The notes beneath the pieces were generated by a model. The model saw nothing but the letters and a program-made list of their open reading frames with translations. It was not told where the DNA came from and ran no database searches. 34,222 bases of DNA from a bacterium (GTDB lineage Bacteria; Bdellovibrionota_C; UBA2361; RFPC01), in the NCBI GenBank assembly GCA_022763385.1, contig JALEGQ010000046.1, positions 1 through 34,222 on the forward strand. The letters are read 5' to 3'. Position 1 is the first letter of the stretch. Every line of letters starts with the position of its first letter. Positions 17,083 to 23,845 of this stretch are shown here, in pieces. The position numbers were made by a program, and so were the translations under genes.

Positions 17083-17116
17083 GTGCCGGGTACCAATGGC
17101 GGTTGGTGCCGGGTAC
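17083..17116 (+). repeat. REP-like motif, two direct copies at the glk 3' end
   Basis: GTGCCGGGTAC occurs at 17083-17093 and 17106-17116, 23 bp apart start to start. The first is followed by CAAT and the second by TAAT. The last base of the second copy is the final base of the glk stop codon (TAG on the minus strand at 17118-17116). Confidence 0.75.
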
Positions 17117-18090
17117 TAATTGAGGGTGGTGGCGAGGGCGGCGGTGCCGATCATTCCGGTTTCGTCGTTGAGGATTACGGTGAGGGGAGCGTCCTGGACG
17201 ATGGGACTCATTCTGCCTTGTCGGAGGTACTCTTCAACGGTCCCACCTTCTTTGAGTTTCGAGAGGATCTTGGGGGGGATTCCTCCTCCGAGATAGATTC
17301 CACCGGTGCAGAGGTTGTAGAGGACGCAGTTTCCGGCAAGACCTCCGAGTATGTTACAGAAGAGATCTATTGCTTTCTCTGCTCGCTCAGACTTTTTTGC
17401 GATTCCAAGTTCTGAGATCTGACGGGGAAGGTCATCGCCGGTAAGCTCTTCTTCGCCACGGTATTCCGGAAGAGTTCCGAGAAATTCATAGATGTTTGCC
17501 AGTCCGGGGCCACAGAGGACTCGCTCATAGCTCACTCTCCGGCCAAACTTCTTGAAAAGAAAACGGAGGAGTTCGAGGGAGAGTTCGTCTCGTGGTGCAA
17601 AATCGATATGCCCTCCTTCAGAGGAGAAAACGTGCCAGGTACCATCGATGCGGGCGGCGGAGGCGTGGCCGAGGCCGGTTCCCGGGGCAAGGATCGTGAT
17701 ACGGTCACTGCTGTGAACATCCCCGCCGGGGTGAAGTACCTCTAGGTCTGCGGCACCAAGATGGGGCAACGCCGCGGCAAGGGCATAGAGGTCGTTTACG
17801 ACTCTGCCCCGAGTGATATTCAGCCGCCTAGAGAGACTCTGCTCAGAGAAGTTCCAGGGAAGATTCGTGAGTTGTACCGATCCTCCGCGAACCGGACCGG
17901 GGACTCCAAAGCAGTAGGCCTTTACGTCTTTGGCTCCGGTCTCATGAAGAAAATACTCTACGGCATCCTCAAGAGAGGGGAAGTCTTCACTCCGATAGTG
18001 CTCTATCTTCTCAACACAGAGAAAATCATCTTTCACCGTATAGAGGCCGAGGCGGGTTGAGGTTCCACCGATATCACCAGCAAGAAACAT
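17116..18090 (-). CDS. glk: Glucokinase
   Basis: This enzyme phosphorylates glucose to glucose-6-phosphate with ATP in the cytoplasm. The 324-residue length matches E. coli Glk (321). Family motifs are the N-terminal phosphate loop GDIGGTSTR (5-13), the GVPGPV block, LTNLPW, the APGTGLG loop near 137, the sugar-binding EGGHIDFAP near 160, and GGIYLGGGIPPK near 265. AAGGAAG lies 6 nt before the ATG at 18090. It is the last gene of the holin-like/rsgA/ung/glk run, 19 nt after ung. Its stop codon lies in a REP-like repeat. Confidence 0.95.
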   Translation of the reverse strand: MFLAGDIGGTSTRLGLYTVKDDFLCVEKIEHYRSEDFPSLEDAVEYFLHETGAKDVKAYCFGVPGPVRGGSVQLTNLPWNFSEQSLSRRLNITRGRVVNDLYALAAALPHLGAADLEVLHPGGDVHSSDRITILAPGTGLGHASAARIDGTWHVFSSEGGHIDFAPRDELSLELLRFLFKKFGRRVSYERVLCGPGLANIYEFLGTLPEYRGEEELTGDDLPRQISELGIAKKSERAEKAIDLFCNILGGLAGNCVLYNLCTGGIYLGGGIPPKILSKLKEGGTVEEYLRQGRMSPIVQDAPLTVILNDETGMIGTAALATTLN

Positions 18091-18109
18091 AGCTCTTCCT
18101 TCTTTCTTC

Positions 18110-18823
18110 CTACGCAGAAAACTGTCCCCAGTCTATAGCCGGAAAACCTTTGCCTTCGAGCGCTTGATTCGCTTGAGAAAAATGTCGACACCCCAAAAAC
18201 CCCCGATGTGCAGAAAGAGGCGATGGGTGTGGTGCTTTCAGAACGGTATGTCGATCCGTATCAACAAAAGCAGCCTTCTTCTGAGCATACGAGCCCCAGA
18301 GAAGAAATACTACGCCCCTTCTTTTTTCATTCACTTCAGCGATCACTTTATCGGTAAATCGTTCCCAGCCCTTGTTTGCATGAGAGCCGGGTTTTCCTGC
18401 CCGAACCGTCAATACCGAGTTCAATAACAAGACCCCTTGCTTCGCCCAGCCAGAGAGCTCCCCGTGTTCTGGACGAGAAATACCGAGGTCCGATTCCAAC
18501 TCCTTATAGATATTCAGAAGTGAGGGCGGTGCAGGTACCCCTTCTTGAACAGAGAAACATAGCCCATGTGCCTGGCGGGGTCCGTGATACGGATCCTGCC
18601 CAAGAAGAACGACTCGAACTTCCTCGAATGGGGTAAGCGATAAAGCACGAAATACGTCTCGATTATGTGGATAAATCTGCTGGCCTGAGGCTCTTTCATT
18701 TTCGACAAATGAAAGAAGATCGAGAAAATACCGGCGCTCCCGTTCCGCTCCGAGGACATCTTTCCAAGAAAGCGCATGTTCGGTTTCGCTCAAATCTTTA
18801 CGGATATCTTCGGCATAGTTCAT
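18110..18823 (-). CDS. ung: Uracil-DNA glycosylase, family 1
   Basis: Ung removes uracil from DNA to start base-excision repair. The 237-residue product carries the family-1 water-activating loop GQDPYHG with Asp77 and His80, the uracil-binding Asn135 in LLLNSVLTV, and the Leu-loop HPSPLSA at 199-205. The length fits the family (about 225-230). The ATG at 18823 is preceded by GGGGAGG. It begins 17 nt after the rsgA stop. Confidence 0.97.
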   Translation of the reverse strand: MNYAEDIRKDLSETEHALSWKDVLGAERERRYFLDLLSFVENERASGQQIYPHNRDVFRALSLTPFEEVRVVLLGQDPYHGPRQAHGLCFSVQEGVPAPPSLLNIYKELESDLGISRPEHGELSGWAKQGVLLLNSVLTVRAGKPGSHANKGWERFTDKVIAEVNEKRRGVVFLLWGSYAQKKAAFVDTDRHTVLKAPHPSPLSAHRGFLGCRHFSQANQALEGKGFPAIDWGQFSA

Positions 18824-18840
18824 AGTCTTTTTCCCTCCCC

Positions 18841-19782
18841 CTAATACTGCTGCGCCCGCTCAATCTCTTCTTTCATTGCCAGGAACGAATAGAATCTGCT
18901 CGGAGAAAGAAGCCCTTCTTCACAGGCTCCTTTGACTGCACACCTCTCTTCGGCAACGTGCTGACAATCGCTATACTCACAGCTCTGTGCATAATGAGAG
19001 ATATCTGGCATCCCCGATTGGAGTTGGGGGATGGTGAGATTTGAAATTCCAAAATTTTGCACTCCCGGGAGGTCAACAACAAAGAGATTCGACTTCACGG
19101 AGTGGTAGTGAAAGGCTTTCGCCTGAGAGGTGGTCTGCCGACCTTGCCCTGATTTCTCACTCACTTCACGGGTAGAGCGTTCAGCTTCGGGGACGAGTCG
19201 ATTCAAAAGAGAGCTCTTTCCAACGCCCGATACTCCAACAAGGCTCACTGTTTCGAGGCTCTCTCGTTGCAACCGCTCGAGAAAGGGCACAACGCCTTCT
19301 TCTTCGACTGTATTGGTCCGAAGTATCTCAATTCCAAGATCCTCGTATACAGATATCGCATACTGGGTCTCTTCATCGATGGTGAGATCGGTCTTGTTTA
19401 CCACAAGACATACTGGAATCTGCTCGAGGTGAGCAACAGCCAATACTCGGTCGACAAATCCTGGCTGAAAGAGCTTACCAACCGCAGTTACAATAAAGAG
19501 GAGATCGATATTCGCACAGAGGAGTTTCGTTTTCTTGCCATACAATCGCTGGAGAAGGTTTTTGCGCTCTTCATGAGAAGATATCAGATACTCATCACTC
19601 TCTCGTTGAAAGGTGATGCGATCACCGACCGTGATATCAAGCGCCTTTGTGGCGATAGTTCCCTGATGAGAAGCACCGTACCGATCCACAAAGTAGATCC
19701 ATCGCCTCGTGGTCGAGGTCACTACCCCACTCGCGTCATGAGGAAGCCACGATATCTCAGGAGTCGAATTCGACCGCGTCAT
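18841..19782 (-). CDS. rsgA: Ribosome small-subunit GTPase RsgA
   Basis: RsgA is a circularly permuted GTPase that helps the late maturation of the 30S subunit. Visible parts are an OB-fold (about 15-75), then G4 NKTD near 129, G1 [12 protein letters not shown] near 184, G3 DLPGVQNFG near 237, and a C-terminal zinc knuckle with the pattern C-x4-C-x-H-x5-C near 268-281. The ATG at 19782 shares its A with the TGA of the upstream gene (TGATG), with GGAGAG just before; a GTG one codon earlier is possible. The product is 313 residues. Tight coupling to the membrane protein gene suggests one transcript. Confidence 0.95.
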   Translation of the reverse strand: MTRSNSTPEISWLPHDASGVVTSTTRRWIYFVDRYGASHQGTIATKALDITVGDRITFQRESDEYLISSHEERKNLLQRLYGKKTKLLCANIDLLFIVTAVGKLFQPGFVDRVLAVAHLEQIPVCLVVNKTDLTIDEETQYAISVYEDLGIEILRTNTVEEEGVVPFLERLQRESLETVSLVGVSGVGKSSLLNRLVPEAERSTREVSEKSGQGRQTTSQAKAFHYHSVKSNLFVVDLPGVQNFGISNLTIPQLQSGMPDISHYAQSCEYSDCQHVAEERCAVKGACEEGLLSPSRFYSFLAMKEEIERAQQY

Positions 19783-20234
19783 CACTCTCCGGAAATAGCT
19801 GTCGCTTCACTCGTAAGAAAGTATTCACGAACCTCCAAAATGAAACGGTATGCCTGCTCGAATACTGCACCCCAGTCAATCTCACTTCCAAATTCTTCGA
19901 CGATAACGGAGAGTACGGTAAACAATACGGGCGCAAGGATGGCTGGAAATATCCCACTCACCTCAATCCCAGGGAGAAGTTTCACGAGTAACCAGAAGAT
20001 AACCCCATTCACCAAGAGCAAGAGACCTGCCTGAACCGTGACGGTATCGGGAAGCTGGAAAAAGAGCGCTGTACTCCACACATGGGCGTTCACAAACGCC
20101 AGGGCAACAACAGCGAGAAAGGGGCCAAATATACTCGTTACTCGAAAGCGCGGCAGTATGAGCGCGGTAAGCATCATCGCAAATGACTGAAAGGCCCACC
20201 TCTGAAGAGAGAGTATTCCAACCGTTTCTAGCAT
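19782..20234 (-). CDS. Holin-4-superfamily-like (DUF360-type) membrane protein
   Basis: This 150-residue protein has four predicted membrane spans: LSLQRWAFQSFAMMLTALILP, the FGPFLAVVALAFVNAHVW stretch, a VQAGLLLLVNGVIFWLLVKLLPG stretch and FPAILAPVLFTVLSVIV. The repeated LxPG/LPG turns and the NAxxW/NGxxFW pattern match the small chromosomal family named after phage holin family 4, whose function is unknown; it is not evidence of a prophage. The start is taken at the ATG 20234, with GGGGGA upstream; the frame is open to 20333 but the extra residues are not membrane-like or family-like. It overlaps the rsgA start. Confidence 0.8.
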   Translation of the reverse strand: MLETVGILSLQRWAFQSFAMMLTALILPRFRVTSIFGPFLAVVALAFVNAHVWSTALFFQLPDTVTVQAGLLLLVNGVIFWLLVKLLPGIEVSGIFPAILAPVLFTVLSVIVEEFGSEIDWGAVFEQAYRFILEVREYFLTSEATAISGE

Positions 20235-20495
20235 GAGTCCCCCATGAACTGCTGGTGTGCCATCCAGCTCTAAATCGTTACGGCCCCCTCTCTGATGAGT
20301 GGCCCACCACGGGAGTTTACGAGGAGAACTCACCTTTTACCAGCTCAAGAGCTCTTCCTCCCAGAACCACCCGCAAAACGCTCTCCTCTGTGGTCCTCAG
20401 AAGCTCGAAATGAGAGAAATCTCCGGTGCGGTCATGACATTTCCACTTTTCGTCCTTATAGGTGCATAATGGGACCTTCAGCGGGTGGTAGGGCT

Positions 20496-20957
20496 ATGAA
20501 GTTTTTTTACAGAGATTTTTCGAGACCGCGATCGATCTCGTTCTCGTCGACTCAACATTCAAGCCGAAGGGGCTCGCCATCTCTGAGCGGTGGAATTCCC
20601 GGTGCACCACTCATTATCTTTATCCTCCTCCTCTTGATCGCTCCCCGGCTTGTCTTTGGCTTTTTCGCAGCCCTGCTCCTTTTCGTCGCATTGGCAGCGA
20701 TCTTCATCTGGTACAAGCTCTCCCGGCTGAAGCGCACCTTCTCCAACCAAATGGACTTTTTTGAGGAAACTCTTCGGCAAGATGCACAGAGCACCGACTC
20801 ATCATCACGGCCCCACTCAGAGAGCATTTCTGCGGTGTCCTACGAGATCGACGGAGACACGATAGAGGTCGTAGATGCCGAGGAGGAATCCTCCTCCCAT
20901 GCGTCCCGAGAGAAATCCTCGCGGAGGTGGGGAAACGATAAAAAGTGGTGGCGATGA
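20496..20957 (+). CDS. Small membrane protein of unknown function
   Basis: This 153-residue protein has a basic, Ser-rich N-terminus (1-35), then about 40 hydrophobic residues forming two spans or a hairpin (PLIIFILLLLIAPRLVFGFF and AALLLFVALAAIFIWYKL). A charged segment follows, with an acidic EIDGDTIEVVDAEEE stretch and a basic tail ending in KKWWR. The ATG at 20496 is chosen because the upstream frame (to 20295) looks noncoding; the ribosome site is weak. It overlaps the adenine deaminase start by 4 nt (ATGA), which implies translational coupling. No family is recognised. Confidence 0.65.
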   Translation: MKFFYRDFSRPRSISFSSTQHSSRRGSPSLSGGIPGAPLIIFILLLLIAPRLVFGFFAALLLFVALAAIFIWYKLSRLKRTFSNQMDFFEETLRQDAQSTDSSSRPHSESISAVSYEIDGDTIEVVDAEEESSSHASREKSSRRWGNDKKWWR

Positions 20958-22639
20958 ACGATTCTTCGCGCTCCTTTATCCTTGAGGGAAGCTTTGTTTT
21001 CGTCGCACAGAAACGGATCGCCTCTGGCAAGCTCTACATTGTAGGGGGGAAAGTCGGAACGTTTGAAGAAGGCCCCACCGATTCCACGAGATGGTTTACA
21101 CCTGGCTTTGTCGACGCTCATATCCATATTGAGAGCTCTCTTCTTGTTCCCACTGAGTTTGCCCGACTTGCTCTTCCTCACGGAACAGTTGCTACGGTCT
21201 CCGATCCACACGAGATCGCCAATGTACTCGGCGTGGCTGGTGTACAGTACATGCTCGAAAATGCGAGAAGGACGCCTCTGAAGATCCTCTTCGGTGCTCC
21301 TCCGTGTGTCCCGGCAACATGCTCAGCTCTTGAGACGGCTGGGGCTGAGCTTACTGCTTCCGATCTGAAAGAACTTTTCCAGGAGAAGGAGATTGGATAC
21401 CTCGCAGAAGTGATGAACTTTCCGGCGGTTCTCTCCCAAGAAGAAACCCTTATGGAAAAGATCCAGGTGGCTCTTGAACAGCAGGTACCGATTGACGGGC
21501 ATTTCCCCGGAGGTCGAGGAAGAGATGCGCAGCAGTACATCGAGGCAGGAAGGGCGGGGGAGGTGACGATCTCTACCGACCACGAATGCTTTACCATCGA
21601 AGAAGCACGAGACAAGCTCTCATGCGGGATGAAGATTGCTGTTCGCGAAGGGAGTGCAGCACAGAATCTCGAGGCATTGCATCCACTTTTTTCTTCCACC
21701 GATCCTGAAAACCTCATGCTCTGTTCTGACGACCGGCACCCCGACACCCTTGCACAAGGTCACATCAATGAGCTTCTCCGACGTCTCGTTGAGAAGGGCC
21801 ATGATCCCCTTTCGGTGATCACGTCGGCAACGGCGACACCGAAGGCCCACTACTCCCTTGATATCGGCCTCCTTGAGGAGGGTGACCCCGCTGATATCGT
21901 AGAGCTGGAGGATCTTACCTCTTTTCGAGTATTGGCCACCTACATCAATGGAGAGCAGGTAGCCAAAGAGGGACAGTGCCTCCTCCCCTCAGAACCAATC
22001 GAGGTACGGAATAATTTTTCATGTACCGAAATTTCCCCGCCCTCAATTCGGGTTTCGGCAACAAAAAGCTCAGAGGAGATACGGGTCATTGATGTCCTTG
22101 ATGGAGAGATCGTAACTGCTGAGGCCTTTCTCTCTCCCCGCATCGAGGACGGTGAGTATCGATGCGACCTCTCGCAAGATCTCCTGAAACTCGTAGTCAT
22201 AAACCGCTATCATGATGCTCCTCCCGCAGCAGCGTTCTGCCGAGGATTCACTCTCCGTCAGGGCGCAATCGCTTCGAGCGTAGCGCACGACTGCCACAAT
22301 ATCATCGCAGTGGGAACGAACGACGAGGATATCTGCGCCGCGGTCAATCTGGTCATCGAGAAGAAGGGTGGACTCTCACTCGCCGCAGGAGAGGAAAAAC
22401 GCATTCTTCCCCTTCCGGTCGGTGGTATTATGTCTGATCGCCCAGCAGAGGAAGTCGTTACAGCATATACAGCACTCGATACACGAGCACGAGAGCTCGG
22501 CTCTTCACTGCGTGCACCGTATATGTCGCTCAGCTTTCTCGCCTTACTCGTCATTCCAGAGCTAAAGTTAAGTGATAAGGGACTCTTTAGTGGAAAGAGT
22601 TTTGGATTTGTTTCGCTCGTACCAGAAAAAGGCCTTTAG
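20954..22639 (+). CDS. ade: Adenine deaminase
   Basis: This enzyme deaminates adenine to hypoxanthine for purine salvage. The product is 561 residues from the ATG at 20954, which overlaps the previous stop as ATGA; a GTG at 20945 is a less likely start. It belongs to the amidohydrolase superfamily. The metal-binding HIHIESS motif is at about 56-62, followed by LPHGTVATVSDPHEIANVLG, GHFPG near 175, a SDDRHPDTL block near 255 and HDCHNIIAVGTND near 440, all characteristic of Ade. The stop overlaps the convergent fliG stop. Confidence 0.95.
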   Translation: MNDSSRSFILEGSFVFVAQKRIASGKLYIVGGKVGTFEEGPTDSTRWFTPGFVDAHIHIESSLLVPTEFARLALPHGTVATVSDPHEIANVLGVAGVQYMLENARRTPLKILFGAPPCVPATCSALETAGAELTASDLKELFQEKEIGYLAEVMNFPAVLSQEETLMEKIQVALEQQVPIDGHFPGGRGRDAQQYIEAGRAGEVTISTDHECFTIEEARDKLSCGMKIAVREGSAAQNLEALHPLFSSTDPENLMLCSDDRHPDTLAQGHINELLRRLVEKGHDPLSVITSATATPKAHYSLDIGLLEEGDPADIVELEDLTSFRVLATYINGEQVAKEGQCLLPSEPIEVRNNFSCTEISPPSIRVSATKSSEEIRVIDVLDGEIVTAEAFLSPRIEDGEYRCDLSQDLLKLVVINRYHDAPPAAAFCRGFTLRQGAIASSVAHDCHNIIAVGTNDEDICAAVNLVIEKKGGLSLAAGEEKRILPLPVGGIMSDRPAEEVVTAYTALDTRARELGSSLRAPYMSLSFLALLVIPELKLSDKGLFSGKSFGFVSLVPEKGL

Positions 22640-23673
22640 ACGTACTGCTCTTCGTCCCCACCGCTGGCTATCGCGATCTTTCCTTCGGCCTCGAGCCGTC
22701 GGACGATATCAACTACCCCTTGTTGGGCCTTCTCCACGTCTTTGAGCTTGACTGGACCGAGGGTATCGAGATCTTCGTTCATCATCTCAGCAGCTCGTTT
22801 TGAAACGTTTCGGAAGAAGAGATCCGAGAGCTCAGGGCTGGCCGTCTTGAGCGAGAGAACCAGTTGATCCTTCGGCACCTCTTTGAGTACCGTTTGAATC
22901 CCCTTGTCATCGATATTCTTGATATCTTCAAAGGTAAACATGAGGTTTCGGATCTGCTCTGCCATATCCGGATACATCTCTTCGATCTCAGTGATAATTC
23001 GCTCTTCGTTGTTGCGATCAACGAAGTTAAGGATATCAGCAGCCGACTTCGGACCACTGACCTCTTCTTCGTTCTGATTGCCAGATCGAAGTGTTGAACG
23101 GAGCACTTCCCGTACTTCATCAACAACGTCTGCCTTCACCATGTTGAGATTTGCAATCCGAATCAGGATATCGGTCTGAGCCTCTTCACTCATCGTCTGC
23201 AGAACGCCGGCTGCCTGATCCGCGTTAATCTTCGTCAAGAGAAACGAAACCGTTTGAGGATGTTCCGCAGCCACAAACGCGTTTAAGATCTTCTCAGGAA
23301 CATCAGCAATGATCTGAGAGATAGGCTCTTTCCGAGATCCGGAGATATACTCGAGAAGCCCTTCTCCTGCCTCATCACCAAAAGCATCAGAGATCACGTC
23401 CCGAGCAAACTCACGACCATCAACGAGCAGGGTCTCCCCCGCCTTCATCATGGTGTGAAACTCCTTACTGATCAGAAACTGATCTTCTCGGGGAACTTCC
23501 GATACCAACATAAAGGCACGGCTGATCCGCTTGACCTCGTTTTCTTCAAGATTGGTGAGCACCTGAGACGCTATTCCCTTCCCGAGTGAGAGCAGGGTAA
23601 GCGCGGCCTTCTCAGTCGCACTGTATCTTCGCGAGGTCTCCCGTTCGCGTGCTCCTCCTCGTCCTGGTGGCAT
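22636..23673 (-). CDS. fliG: Flagellar motor switch protein FliG
   Basis: FliG forms the rotor ring that meets the stator and sets rotation direction. The 345-residue product has all three domains: FliG-N (about 15-115), the middle domain with the EHPQT motif at 137-141, and FliG-C (about 210-345). Torque-helix residues align with E. coli at a constant offset of 12: Lys276, Arg293, Glu300, Asp301 and Lys309 correspond to Lys264, Arg281, Asp288, Asp289 and Arg297, so two are conservative changes. The C-terminus ends QYV, close to TYV of E. coli. No other flagellar gene is in the window. It lies 172 nt downstream of the DUF2325-type gene on the same strand and convergent with ade. Confidence 0.95.
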   Translation of the reverse strand: MPPGRGGARERETSRRYSATEKAALTLLSLGKGIASQVLTNLEENEVKRISRAFMLVSEVPREDQFLISKEFHTMMKAGETLLVDGREFARDVISDAFGDEAGEGLLEYISGSRKEPISQIIADVPEKILNAFVAAEHPQTVSFLLTKINADQAAGVLQTMSEEAQTDILIRIANLNMVKADVVDEVREVLRSTLRSGNQNEEEVSGPKSAADILNFVDRNNEERIITEIEEMYPDMAEQIRNLMFTFEDIKNIDDKGIQTVLKEVPKDQLVLSLKTASPELSDLFFRNVSKRAAEMMNEDLDTLGPVKLKDVEKAQQGVVDIVRRLEAEGKIAIASGGDEEQYV

Positions 23674-23845
23674 TGTTAGGTCTCTCTTCGTTCGTTATGC
23701 CGAGGCCCCTCGCTTCTCATGGACGAGATGAGGGATCCTCTCTAGGTGTTATCGACACATTTTAGATAACCAAAAGAGTCTGAAGGTCTCTTATTTTCTT
23801 TCGGAGAGTGCGTTCATCACCGCACAACCAATCAAGTGACTGTTT

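Larger units (their letters stand above)
15567..17118 (+). mobile_element. Candidate REPtron: RAYT gene between inverted REP-like motifs
   Basis: The unit spans the transposase gene 15852-16844 and its two noncoding flanks. The left flank carries GTACCCGGCAC at 15589-15599; the right flank carries the reverse complement twice (17083-17093 and 17106-17116). The flanks also hold hairpins (15753-15767, 16931-16942, 16950-16967). RAYTs are domesticated single-strand (HUH, Y1) transposases that act on palindromic REP sequences beside their gene, and this arrangement fits. The boundaries are my estimate; no target-site duplication is expected for this class. Confidence 0.6.

Noticed and set aside
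16863-17096. 77-codon minus-strand frame in the right flank of the RAYT unit
   Set aside because: Its start lies in the REP-like repeat, it has no ribosome site or recognisable domain, and it overlaps the hairpins. Treated as noncoding.
19782-20234. Possible prophage remnant because of the holin-like name
   Set aside because: The family is chromosomal despite its name, and no phage structural, lysis or integration gene is nearby.
23749-23756. GTCGATAA on the minus strand upstream of fliG, resembling a sigma-28 -10 box (GCCGATAA)
   Set aside because: No TAAA-like -35 box at about 15 nt spacing; a single 8-base near match is expected by chance.
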